NCBI RefSeq assembly: GCF_002311515.1
Contig: NZ_DCAO01000134.1
Span: 1 to 6,277 of the forward strand
DNA length: 6,277 nucleotides
Source of the DNA: Thalassospira sp. UBA1131
Lineage (GTDB): Bacteria > Pseudomonadota > Alphaproteobacteria > Rhodospirillales > Thalassospiraceae
Direction: 5' to 3'
Of this stretch, positions 1 to 6,277 are shown piece after piece (the first letter of the stretch is position 1; every line of letters begins with the position of its first letter). A program made the translations under genes and the position numbers. The notes under the pieces were generated by a model that had not been told where the DNA came from, made no database searches, and was given only the letters and a program-made list of their open reading frames with translations.

Positions 1-779
1 GCATATTTGATATGGCGGATCATGTCGGGGACTTCCGGCGCGTTTTTGGATTTAATGAAACGCTGGAAGCCGCAAATGCCGATCACACCACCAGTATCGG
101 CACAGGCCTTGATCTGTTCATCATCGATGCAGCGTTCATGACCACCCAGTTCCCTGGGGTTGGCGTGGCTGAAGACGACCGGCTTGGATGAGACCCGCAT
201 GATATCAAGCGAGCTTTGCCGTCCGGTGTGGGAGCAATCCATGATCATGCCGCTGGTGTTCACAGCCTTGACCATTTCAACACCGAGATCGGTCAGCGGG
301 ATATCGACATCATGACAGCCCCCAGAAACCGAGTTGTTACGGTTATAGGCAAAGTGGATTTGCTTGACGCCAAGCTTGGCAAAGACCGGCACCATTTCGG
401 GCATGTCCTGGAGCATGACCGAGCCTTCAAGATCAAACCCGACGCCGAGCAGGCCCTTGGATTTCGCAATCGCCAAATCCTCAAAGCTTTCGATCTGCAT
501 GTATTTGTCAGGGTGCGCGGCAATCTTGGCGCGGAAGGCGGCAATCACGCGCAGGATGTGGGCAATGCTGTTCATATCCATGCCGACATTGACGCAGACA
601 TAGTCGATATGACCGGCAACATAGGTATCAAGCAGGTCTATCGGTGTCTTTTCATCAAGCGGCAGGCAGGCATGCGCATCCCATGTGAAGGACGGAATAT
701 GCCGACGTTGGTAGTTGGCAAGTTTGCTGTCGGCCGGGGCGAAGGGTGTTGCGAAGCTCAGTGTGGTGGCGGAAGTCAT
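1..779 (-). CDS. Family M19 (renal/membrane dipeptidase-like) peptidase, 3' end cut off by the window edge
   Basis: Metal-dependent dipeptidase of family M19, expected to cleave dipeptides or related amide compounds in the cytosol. My own translation gives 259 visible residues; family members are usually about 320-400, so the C-terminus lies outside the window. The ATG is preceded by GGAG (785-788) with 5 nt spacing and starts 11 nt after the stop of the ATPase gene. Landmarks: WDAHACLPL (residues 33-41, the N-terminal metal site), FDLEGS with bridging Glu118, IHFAYN (141-146), DCSH with His184, FSHAN with His205, and HER with Arg216. The order and spacing match M19 well. Oddity: the first metal motif is His36-x-Cys38, where the family normally has His-x-Asp. 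The visible part has seven cysteines. There is no signal peptide or N-terminal hydrophobic stretch, so despite the family name it should be cytosolic. Family assignment is firm; substrate unknown. Confidence 0.9.
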   Translation of the reverse strand, partial: MTSATTLSFATPFAPADSKLANYQRRHIPSFTWDAHACLPLDEKTPIDLLDTYVAGHIDYVCVNVGMDMNSIAHILRVIAAFRAKIAAHPDKYMQIESFEDLAIAKSKGLLGVGFDLEGSVMLQDMPEMVPVFAKLGVKQIHFAYNRNNSVSGGCHDVDIPLTDLGVEMVKAVNTSGMIMDCSHTGRQSSLDIMRVSSKPVVFSHANPRELGGHERCIDDEQIKACADTGGVIGICGFQRFIKSKNAPEVPDMIRHIKY

Positions 780-790
780 GGTGTCTCCGT

Positions 791-1555
791 TCAGTCCCAG
801 TCGACAAAGCTGTCAACAACGGCGCGGTCATAGCCGCCGGCAGCCTTGTAAAGCTGTTGCGAGTAGGGATGTTCAAGTCTGCCATCTGCGAGTTGGCTTG
901 CGGTGGCACGTTCAACAATACGACCATGGTTCATAATGGCAATGTCGTCGCACATATGGGCCACCACGGCGAGGTCGTGACTGACCATGATGTAGGTCAG
1001 GCCAAGTTCCCGGCGGAAGCGTGACAGAAGATTAAGCACCTCGGCCTGAATGGATACATCAAGGGCCGATGTCGGTTCATCAAGCAGCAAAATCTTGGGT
1101 TCAAGGATCAGGGCGCGGGCAATCGCGACACGCTGGCGCTGCCCGCCGGAAAGCTGGTGGGGATAGCGGAAGCGGAACGAGTTATCGAGGCCGACCTGTT
1201 CAAGCGCCTGCACCACGCGCGCGTCGGAATTGCCAAGCCCGTGAATATTGACCGGTTCGGTCAGGATGCGGTCAATGGTATGACGCGGATGGAGCGATCC
1301 GAACGGGTCCTGAAACACCATCTGAACAAGGCGATAGAATGTCTTGTCGCGCGTGGGGCCAAGTTCCTTGTTGTTGACAAGAATTTCACCTTCCCAGTCA
1401 TCGACAAGGCCGGTGATGGTACGAAGAACCGTTGATTTGCCTGATCCCGATTCACCAACGAGGCCGAAAGACCCGTTTTTCGGGACCTTGATATCGACAT
1501 CCTTGAGAACGTGGTTGTCGTCAAACCAGGCATTGAGTTTGTTGATTTCAATCAT
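791..1555 (-). CDS. Peptide-type ABC transporter ATP-binding protein, DppF/OppF-like (second ATPase)
   Basis: A nucleotide-binding subunit of 254 residues that powers the importer from the cytosolic side, probably pairing with the ATPase encoded just upstream. All canonical motifs are present: Walker A GESGSGKS (34-41), Q-loop Gln82 in VFQDPFGSLHPR, signature LSGGQ (135-139), Walker B ILLLDEP (155-161) with Glu160, D-loop SALD, and switch His193 in VSHD. The QDPxxSLxP(R) sequence is typical of Opp/Dpp/Nik ATPases. The protein ends soon after EHPYSQQLY, so it lacks the Cys-containing C-terminal tail seen in many DppF/OppF proteins of about 320-330 residues; it is closer in length to NikE. The ATG follows AAGGGG (1563-1568) with 7 nt spacing, and this Shine-Dalgarno overlaps the stop codon of the preceding gene (11 nt gap). 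Peptide rather than nickel transport is inferred from the neighbouring dipeptidase. Confidence 0.93.
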   Translation of the reverse strand: MIEINKLNAWFDDNHVLKDVDIKVPKNGSFGLVGESGSGKSTVLRTITGLVDDWEGEILVNNKELGPTRDKTFYRLVQMVFQDPFGSLHPRHTIDRILTEPVNIHGLGNSDARVVQALEQVGLDNSFRFRYPHQLSGGQRQRVAIARALILEPKILLLDEPTSALDVSIQAEVLNLLSRFRRELGLTYIMVSHDLAVVAHMCDDIAIMNHGRIVERATASQLADGRLEHPYSQQLYKAAGGYDRAVVDSFVDWD

Positions 1556-1566
1556 GTGTCTACCCC

Positions 1567-2409
1567 TTAACCTTCGGCCCAGCTTGCTTCGCGTTCAAGG
1601 ATCGGCAGATCAGAATGATCGCCATCCATTTTCGGCAAGCAGTTCAAAAGTCCCTTGGTATAGGGGTGTTTGGCTTCGTGCAGGGCGGACGCCTTGATTT
1701 CTTCCACCACGTGGCCCTGATACATGACCAGTACACGGTCGCAGAAGCTTGAAACCAGTTGCAGGTCGTGACTGATGAAAATCAGCGCCATGCCGCGATC
1801 ACGCACCAGATCATCAAGGATCGCCATCACTTGAAGTTGTACGGTGACATCAAGGGCTGAAGTCGGTTCATCGGCAATGATCAATTCAGGATCAGGGATC
1901 AGCATCATGGCGATCATGACGCGCTGTCCCATGCCGCCGGAAACTTCGTGCGGGTAGGAATTAAATACCCGCTCTGGATCGCGGATTTTAACCGCATCGA
2001 GCATATCAATCGCGCGGTGGCGGGCTTCCTTGGCGTTGACCTTATGGTGTTCGCGGTAGGCCTCGATGATTTGATCGCCAATGGTCATGACAGGGTTCAG
2101 TGAATATTTTGGGTCCTGCATGATCATGGAAATACGCGCACCGCGCACCTTGCGCCATTGTTTCGGCGTCAGGTTTGCAAGATCGACGTCATGGAAGGTC
2201 ATTTGATCAGCGGTAATTTTACCGTTGGCCGCCGTCAGGCCCAAGATGGCACGCCCAGTCTGGGATTTGCCAGACCCGGATTCGCCAACAATTCCAAGCC
2301 GTTCACGACCGAGATTAAACGACACACCACGCACGGCATGCACATCACCCTTAGGCGTGTTGAAGGTGACTTCGAGGTTTTTGACCGACAGAAGGGTTTC
2401 ATTGGACAT
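1567..2409 (-). CDS. Peptide-type ABC transporter ATP-binding protein, DppD/OppD-like (first ATPase)
   Basis: A nucleotide-binding subunit of 280 residues, the partner of the downstream ATPase. Motifs: Walker A GESGSGKS (42-49), Q-loop Gln98 in MIMQDPKYSLNP, signature region VSGGMGQR (156-163), Walker B LIIADEP (176-182) with Glu181, D-loop SALD (184-187), and switch His215 in ISHD. The signature's sixth position is Gly161 where DppD/OppD relatives usually have Arg (SGGMRQR). The protein stops about 30 residues after HPYTKGLL, so the Cys-rich tail of full-length DppD (about 327 residues) is missing. I chose the ATG at 2409 over an in-frame TTG at 2415 because the GGAGG at 2419-2423 is 9 nt from the ATG but only 3 nt from the TTG; the TTG would also overlap the upstream stop. 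With the ATG, the gene starts 2 nt after the permease stop, which suggests translational coupling. Confidence 0.93.
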   Translation of the reverse strand: MSNETLLSVKNLEVTFNTPKGDVHAVRGVSFNLGRERLGIVGESGSGKSQTGRAILGLTAANGKITADQMTFHDVDLANLTPKQWRKVRGARISMIMQDPKYSLNPVMTIGDQIIEAYREHHKVNAKEARHRAIDMLDAVKIRDPERVFNSYPHEVSGGMGQRVMIAMMLIPDPELIIADEPTSALDVTVQLQVMAILDDLVRDRGMALIFISHDLQLVSSFCDRVLVMYQGHVVEEIKASALHEAKHPYTKGLLNCLPKMDGDHSDLPILEREASWAEG

Positions 2410-2411
2410 GA

Positions 2412-3335
2412 TCAATCGCCTCCACGCGGGTCAAGAACATCACGCAGGCCATCACCCAGAAGGTTAAAGCCAAGGCTGACAATCAGAATGGCAATCCCAG
2501 GAACCGTGGCAACCCACCATTGTTCAAGCAGGAACTGACGACCATCAGAAACCATCGCACCCCATTCCGGCATCGGCGGCTGTGCACCAAGACCGAGGAA
2601 GCCAAGACCGGCTGCAATCAGGATCATGCCTGCCATATCAAGGGTGACACGCACAACAAGCGAGCTGATACACATCGGCATGATATGGCCCGTGATCAGG
2701 CCCATATTCGATGTGCCCTGAAGGCGGGCGGCTTCGATGAAGTCGGATTTGCGCACCGTGATGGTTTCAGCCCGCGCGATACGGGCATAAGGCGGCCATG
2801 CGGTAATCGCGATAGCAAGAATGGCATTTTCGATCCCCGGGCCGAGGGCGGCAACAAAGGCCAGTGCCAGGATCAATTTCGGAAACGCCAGAAAGACGTC
2901 GGTGATGCGCATCAGGGTCGCATCAATCCAACCGCCAAAGAACCCGGCGGCTGTGCCCACCAGAAGCCCGACAGGGGCGGCGGTAATTGCCACGAGGCCA
3001 ACGATCAGCAGGGTATATTGCGCGCCAAAGATCACACGCGACAGGATGTCACGGCCCAGCTGATCCGTGCCAAACCAGTGTTCGGCGCCGGGCGGCTGAA
3101 TACGGTTGGTAAGGTCAGCTGCCAGCGGATCATAAGGGGCGAGAAGCGGAGCAAAGATCGTTACCAAAATAAGGCCGATCACGATCGAAAGACCGATCAT
3201 GGCAAGCTTGTTTTCGGTAAATTTCAACCAGCCCAGCCAGACGCGGCCACATTTTGCCTGCCAGCGCGATTGCGGTGCATCAGATGTCAGCCATTGTTTC
3301 AGGCCGGTTTGCGAAGTGTTTGTTTGTGTTGTCAT
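2412..3335 (-). CDS. Peptide-type ABC transporter permease, DppC/OppC-like
   Basis: An inner-membrane permease of 307 residues that forms half of the translocation channel. Six hydrophobic segments lie at about 44-66, 107-130, 145-165, 167-185, 226-250 and 278-298. The DppC/OppC hallmark HWFGTDQLGRDILSRVIFG spans 87-105 and follows the first periplasmic loop (LLAPYDP, 64-70). The EAA-type ATPase-docking loop is DFIEAARLQGTS (198-209). The C-terminus GDGLRDVLDPR is standard for the family. A cytosolic N-terminus of about 40 residues precedes helix 1, slightly long but common in DppC. The ATG has GGAG (3342-3345) at 6 nt and begins 2 nt after the stop of the other permease gene, so translation is probably coupled and gives equal amounts of the two subunits. 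Confidence 0.95.
   Translation of the reverse strand: MTTQTNTSQTGLKQWLTSDAPQSRWQAKCGRVWLGWLKFTENKLAMIGLSIVIGLILVTIFAPLLAPYDPLAADLTNRIQPPGAEHWFGTDQLGRDILSRVIFGAQYTLLIVGLVAITAAPVGLLVGTAAGFFGGWIDATLMRITDVFLAFPKLILALAFVAALGPGIENAILAIAITAWPPYARIARAETITVRKSDFIEAARLQGTSNMGLITGHIMPMCISSLVVRVTLDMAGMILIAAGLGFLGLGAQPPMPEWGAMVSDGRQFLLEQWWVATVPGIAILIVSLGFNLLGDGLRDVLDPRGGD
2419..2423 (-). promoter_or_regulatory. Shine-Dalgarno GGAGG that fixes the DppD-like start
   Basis: GGAGG lies inside the last codons of the DppC-like gene, 9 nt before the ATG at 2409 and only 3 nt before the alternative TTG at 2415. The spacing favours the ATG, placing the start 2 nt after the TGA of the permease gene. Confidence 0.75.
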
Positions 3336-3337
3336 GA

Positions 3338-4405
3338 TTATCTCCGCGCTCTGGGGTCGAGCAGGCGGTAAAGCACGTCAGAAAGCATGTTCACGCTGAT
3401 AAAGACCGCACCGACCACAATCGTGCCACCAAGAACCGCATTCATATCGGCATTGAGCAACGAGTTGGTGATGTAAAGGCCAAGCCCCGGCCAAGCGAAG
3501 ACGATTTCGGTCAAAACCGAGCCTTCCAGCAAATTGGCATAAGACAACGCAATCACGGTCACCAGCGGAACCATGACATTGCCAAGAGCGTGACGCCAGA
3601 TGATGCGATGTTCGGAAATGCCTTTGACCCGCGCGGTCAGGATGTATTCCTGACTAAGCTGTTCGAGCATGAAGGAACGGGTCATGCGGGCGATATAGGC
3701 CAAAGAGAAATAGGCCAGGATCGAGGCAGGCAGAACAATGTGCGAGACAGCGTTCCAAAACAGGTCTATGTCGCCTTCGATCAGGGTATCAACCAGCATC
3801 AGACCTGTGGTGGGTTCAATGAAATCAACGTAGAACGAATCAAGACGCCCAGGACCCGCGACCCAGTCGAGCTTCATGTAAAATACCAGAAGCCCCATCA
3901 GACCCAGCCAAAAGATCGGCATGGAATGGCCGGCGAGACCGATCACGCGAACCACGTGGTCAGGCCATTTGCCCTTGTTGATGGCGGCAAATACGCCAGC
4001 GGGAATACCCAAAGCAACACCGATGATCGTGGCAATGGTTGCCAGTTCAAGGGTGGCCGGGAAGACGCGTTTGATGTCGTAAAGCACAGAGTTGGAGGTC
4101 AGCACAGATTGGCCAAAATCGCCCTGCAAGACATTGGAAACATAGATAAAAAATTGCTGCCAAAGCGGCAGGTTAAGCCCCATTTCTTCGCGCACGCGGT
4201 TGTACGTGCTTTGCGATGCATGATCACCAACAGCGGCCAGCACCGGATCAATCGGCAACACGCGACCGATCAGGAATGTGACAAGCAGCAGGCCAAAAAA
4301 TGTAATGGCAAGCGAGAATACCAGCCGCAGGAAAGTTCCCGTCGGGCCGGAAGCGAAACGGGCGCGGTTGCGCCCGTCCCGTTTTTTGCGTTTAACAGCG
4401 GACAT
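3338..4405 (-). CDS. Peptide-type ABC transporter permease, DppB/OppB-like
   Basis: An inner-membrane permease of 355 residues, the partner of the DppC-like subunit. Hydrophobic segments lie at about 25-47, 116-142, 152-178, 221-243, 276-298 and 325-347. Family landmarks include a large periplasmic loop after helix 1 with MGLNLPLWQQFFIYV (75-89) and GDFGQS (95-100), FPATLEL (115-121), the EAA loop EYILTARVKGISEHRI (253-268), and FAWPGLG (303-309) near the end. The N-terminus is strongly basic (KRKKRDGRNRAR, residues 5-16), as expected for a cytosolic end under the positive-inside rule. AAGGAG at 4418-4423 lies 12 nt before the ATG, a rather long spacing, but no better start is visible. The gene begins 26 nt after the binding-protein stop; that gap holds no strong hairpin that would explain reduced permease expression. 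Confidence 0.95.
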   Translation of the reverse strand: MSAVKRKKRDGRNRARFASGPTGTFLRLVFSLAITFFGLLLVTFLIGRVLPIDPVLAAVGDHASQSTYNRVREEMGLNLPLWQQFFIYVSNVLQGDFGQSVLTSNSVLYDIKRVFPATLELATIATIIGVALGIPAGVFAAINKGKWPDHVVRVIGLAGHSMPIFWLGLMGLLVFYMKLDWVAGPGRLDSFYVDFIEPTTGLMLVDTLIEGDIDLFWNAVSHIVLPASILAYFSLAYIARMTRSFMLEQLSQEYILTARVKGISEHRIIWRHALGNVMVPLVTVIALSYANLLEGSVLTEIVFAWPGLGLYITNSLLNADMNAVLGGTIVVGAVFISVNMLSDVLYRLLDPRARR

Positions 4406-4431
4406 TACGACCGTTGTCTCCTTCGTCGAGA

Positions 4432-6021
4432 TTAGTCTTTGGTGACATAACGATAATAGTTGTTATCGAATGACGGACCGAGGACGAAGTTGTTCACGTT
4501 ACCGCGCATGGATGCGATCTCGGTTTCCTGGAACATGATCACGAACGGACCGTTTTCCAGAACTGCTTTCTGAAGATCGACATACATCGCAGCACGTTTC
4601 GCATCGTCGCGTTCCAGCGTGGCGGCATCGGTTTTTGCCGTCAAGTCACCGGCATCCCACGAGTTACGCCAAGCAAGCGGCTTGGCAGCGGCATCGTCGG
4701 AGTTGTCCGGGTTCCATGCAAAGGTCGATGCGTTGGTGTGCGGATCCTGATAGTCCGGGCCCCAGCGACCGATATAGATATCGTGCTGACGGGCGCGGTA
4801 TTTGGTCAGGGTCTGTTTGCCATCACCCGGAATGATTTCCAGATTGATGCCAGCCTGTGACCAGGTCGCCTGAATCGACTGAGCCATCGCCATGATCGCG
4901 GTGGTGTTACGGGTGTCCATGGTTACGCTGAACCCGTCCGGATAGCCGGCCTCGGCCAGAAGGGCCTTGGCTTTTTCGACATCCAGGGAATAGGGGTTCT
5001 CGTTATAGGCGCCCAGGAAACCTTCAGGCAGGAAGGCCTGATGGATCTGCGAACGACCAGCCAGGATGGTTTCGGAAATGCCTTTGTAATCCACAAGGTA
5101 TTTCAGAGCTTCGCGGACTTTCGGGTTCGACAGATATTCGTTTTTCTGCGACAGACCGAGATACCACAGCGCACCTTTGCCCTTGGACATCATCTTGATG
5201 TCGTCATTGTCAGAAATGGCAGCCAGCTGATCGGCTTCGAGGTTACGGGCAATATCGATATCGCCTTTTTCAAGGAGGAGCTGCTGAGCTGCGGCTTCCT
5301 TGACGCTCTGGATAATCACGCGCTTCATTTCTGGCGCGCCATCCCAGTAATCTTCGTTGCCGGTCAGGCTAAGGCTTTCGCCCGCAGTCCACTTGTTCAG
5401 TTTGAACGGGCCGGAACCGGCATAGTTGGTTTTGAGCCACTCGTGGCCAAGGTCACCGTCCACTTCATGGGCAAGGACTTCTTCCTTGTCGACAACCGAG
5501 CCAACGCCAGCGGTCAGGCAGTACAGCACGAAGCTTGGTGCGTAAGGCTTGTCGACTTCCATGACCAGCGTGGAATCGTCGGTGGCGTAGATCTTTTCCT
5601 TGACGTTGTCGGCAGTGAAACCGAACTGGCCCAGAATGAAGGCCGGCGACTGATCCAGCAGGATCACGCGCTGCAAGGAGAAGGCTGCGTCTTCGGCGGT
5701 CAGTTCGTTACCAGAGGCAAAGGTAATGCCGTCACGGATTTTGAAGGTAAAGGTCTTGCCGTCTTCGGAGACATCCCAGCTTTCGGCAACGACGCCATAG
5801 ATCTTCGACACATCGTCATTGTCGAAACCGATCAGGCGATCATAGGTGTTACCGGCATATTCAGCGCCCGAGAATTCGAAAATCTGAGCCGGGTCGAGCG
5901 TGATGATGTCATCAATGGCAAAAGCCATGACCAAAGCATTTTTCGGCGTTTCGGCCTGTGCCATCATAGGTGCGGTCGCGAGCGCGGTCCCCATGACCAG
6001 CCCTGCAATAAATTTGCGCAT
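4432..6021 (-). CDS. Peptide-type ABC transporter substrate-binding protein (SBP_bac_5 / DppA-OppA family)
   Basis: Periplasmic receptor of 529 residues that binds the substrate and delivers it to the permease pair. The first 23 residues are a Sec signal peptide (basic MRK, hydrophobic FIAGLVMGTALATA, cleavage AQA|E); there is no lipobox cysteine, so it should be soluble. Family 5 landmarks: ESWDVSEDGKTFTFKIRDGITF (80-101), LTAEDAAFSLQRV (107-119), GSGPFKLNKW (202-211), NEDYWDG (222-228), NPKVREALKYLVD (299-311), DVEKAKALLAEAGYPDGF (347-364) and RWGPDYQDP (419-427). The Asp423 region corresponds to the segment where DppA and OppA hold the peptide amino group, which fits a peptide ligand but does not prove it. 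An upstream in-frame ATG at 6096 would add 25 residues unlike a signal peptide; the start at 6021 has an excellent Shine-Dalgarno and puts the signal peptide at the N-terminus. First gene of the operon. Confidence 0.94.
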   Translation of the reverse strand: MRKFIAGLVMGTALATAPMMAQAETPKNALVMAFAIDDIITLDPAQIFEFSGAEYAGNTYDRLIGFDNDDVSKIYGVVAESWDVSEDGKTFTFKIRDGITFASGNELTAEDAAFSLQRVILLDQSPAFILGQFGFTADNVKEKIYATDDSTLVMEVDKPYAPSFVLYCLTAGVGSVVDKEEVLAHEVDGDLGHEWLKTNYAGSGPFKLNKWTAGESLSLTGNEDYWDGAPEMKRVIIQSVKEAAAQQLLLEKGDIDIARNLEADQLAAISDNDDIKMMSKGKGALWYLGLSQKNEYLSNPKVREALKYLVDYKGISETILAGRSQIHQAFLPEGFLGAYNENPYSLDVEKAKALLAEAGYPDGFSVTMDTRNTTAIMAMAQSIQATWSQAGINLEIIPGDGKQTLTKYRARQHDIYIGRWGPDYQDPHTNASTFAWNPDNSDDAAAKPLAWRNSWDAGDLTAKTDAATLERDDAKRAAMYVDLQKAVLENGPFVIMFQETEIASMRGNVNNFVLGPSFDNNYYRYVTKD

Positions 6022-6216
6022 GATGCGCCTCCCGATTGTTGTTGTGGGACTGCAGGCCAATGCGTGGACTGATCGGCTATCGAAAGGGAGGGCCAAAACG
6101 AGACGGGCTCAGCTTTATAACCATCCGGAGTTCTATCGACGCCTTCAGGCCCTTATAATTGCGGGGCGGCCTGCAGGTTCGCTTAGTGCATGTGGAGCTG
6201 AGCATAATTTATACGA
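6022..6216 (-). promoter_or_regulatory. Operon leader; probable promoter region, elements not resolved
   Basis: This 195-nt gap between the presumed end of the upstream gene and the binding-protein start shows no convincing coding frame and should hold the operon promoter. On the minus strand there are three TATA-like blocks: TATAAA (6208-6213), TATAAG (6152-6157) and TATAAA (6114-6119). For the two nearer the gene, no hexamer at 16-18 nt upstream resembles TTGACA, and the farthest has only a weak 3/6 match, so I cannot name the promoter. Inverted repeats are present: CTGCAGGCC 6050-6058 with 6168-6176, GCTCAGCT 6107-6114 with 6196-6203, and a short hairpin CAGGCC/GGCCTG (6146-6151, 6168-6173) with a 16-nt loop containing the middle TATA-like block. 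None is followed by a T-run on the minus strand that would mark a clear terminator. Confidence 0.4.
6028..6033 (-). promoter_or_regulatory. Shine-Dalgarno GGGAGG that fixes the binding-protein start
   Basis: On the minus strand GGGAGG is followed by six bases (CGCATC) and then the ATG at 6021. This near-ideal site supports the shorter binding-protein start directly ahead of MRKFIAGL over the in-frame ATG at 6096. Confidence 0.85.
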
Positions 6217-6276
6217 TTAATCAATGACCAGTCGGTCAGCAATGCTGTCTAAATCAGCAAATGGCACAACTTTCCC
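6217..6276 (-). CDS. C-terminal tail of an unidentified upstream gene (19 residues visible)
   Basis: One minus-strand frame is open from the right window edge to a TAA at 6217-6219 and reads GKVVPFADLDSIADRLVID. The composition (hydrophobic core followed by an amphipathic stretch) looks like a real protein C-terminus, and the frame is in the same direction as the operon. It is too short for a family call. It ends 195 nt before the binding-protein start, so it need not belong to the same transcript. The alternative is a chance open stretch: 19 codons without a stop is not strong evidence, and a plus-strand frame from an ATG at 6224 is also open to the edge. Confidence 0.45.
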   Translation of the reverse strand, partial: GKVVPFADLDSIADRLVID

Positions 6277-6277
6277 G

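Noticed and set aside
216..833. A 205-codon open frame on the plus strand
   Set aside because: It overlaps the M19 peptidase, whose metal-site motifs are plain in the opposite strand, and extends into the ATPase gene. No independent support.
2520..3371. A 283-codon open frame on the plus strand
   Set aside because: Antisense to the DppC-like permease. The translation is rich in Arg, Lys, His and Gln with no domain pattern, as expected from the complement of a membrane-protein gene.
4406..4431. Possible hairpin around the Shine-Dalgarno between the binding-protein and permease genes
   Set aside because: Only 4-bp arms (CGAC/GTCG or TCTC/GAGA) can be drawn; too weak to claim an attenuator or translational control.
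3590..4435. A 281-codon open frame on the plus strand
   Set aside because: Antisense to the DppB-like permease, very hydrophilic and without motifs; a shadow of the real gene.
5041..6072. A 343-codon open frame on the plus strand
   Set aside because: It lies wholly antisense to the binding-protein gene and its leader, whose family motifs, signal peptide and Shine-Dalgarno are clear. The translation shows no recognisable domain; it is a by-product of the codon bias of the real gene.
6022..6096. N-terminal extension of the binding protein from an ATG at 6096
   Set aside because: The 25 extra residues would bury the signal peptide, and the strong GGGAGG ahead of 6021 lies inside this stretch. 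The shorter start is better supported.
6225..6238. Palindrome TGACC-AGTC-GGTCA resembling a TetR-type operator
   Set aside because: The arms are perfect, but they fall inside the last codons (ADRLVI) of the probable upstream gene and more than 200 nt from the binding-protein start. A 5-bp arm pair is expected by chance, so I do not call an operator.

Overview
The window holds one compact minus-strand operon, read from right to left. It encodes a complete peptide-type (Opp/Dpp, 'PepT' family) ABC importer followed by a family M19 dipeptidase. In transcription order the genes are: a periplasmic solute-binding protein (start 6021), two six-helix permeases (4405 and 3335), two ATPases (2409 and 1555), and the dipeptidase (start 779), which runs off the left edge. 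Junctions are 2 to 26 nt, each gene has a recognisable Shine-Dalgarno, and no internal terminator is visible, so a single transcript is likely.

The organism is Gram-negative: the binding protein has a Sec signal peptide ending AQA|E and no lipobox. Codon use, moderate GC and protein style suggest an alphaproteobacterium. A marine Rhodospirillales such as Thalassospira is a guess from general familiarity, not something tested.

From right to left: 6217-6276 is the probable last 19 codons of an upstream gene on the same strand. Bases 6022-6216 are a non-coding leader that should hold the promoter; it contains three TATA-like blocks and some inverted repeats but no convincing -35/-10 pair. Bases 1-6021 are the six operon genes. 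The plus strand contains several long open frames, all antisense to these genes, and I regard none as real.

Inferred working: the binding protein captures a peptide or peptide-like compound in the periplasm, the permease pair with its two ATPases imports it, and the cytosolic M19 enzyme cleaves it. Three details stand out. The M19 enzyme has Cys in place of the usual metal-binding Asp of the HxD motif. Both ATPases end before the Cys-rich C-terminal tail common in Opp/Dpp ATPases. One ATPase has a slightly unusual signature motif (SGGMGQ). I see no mobile element, CRISPR array, RNA gene or clearly undescribed system.
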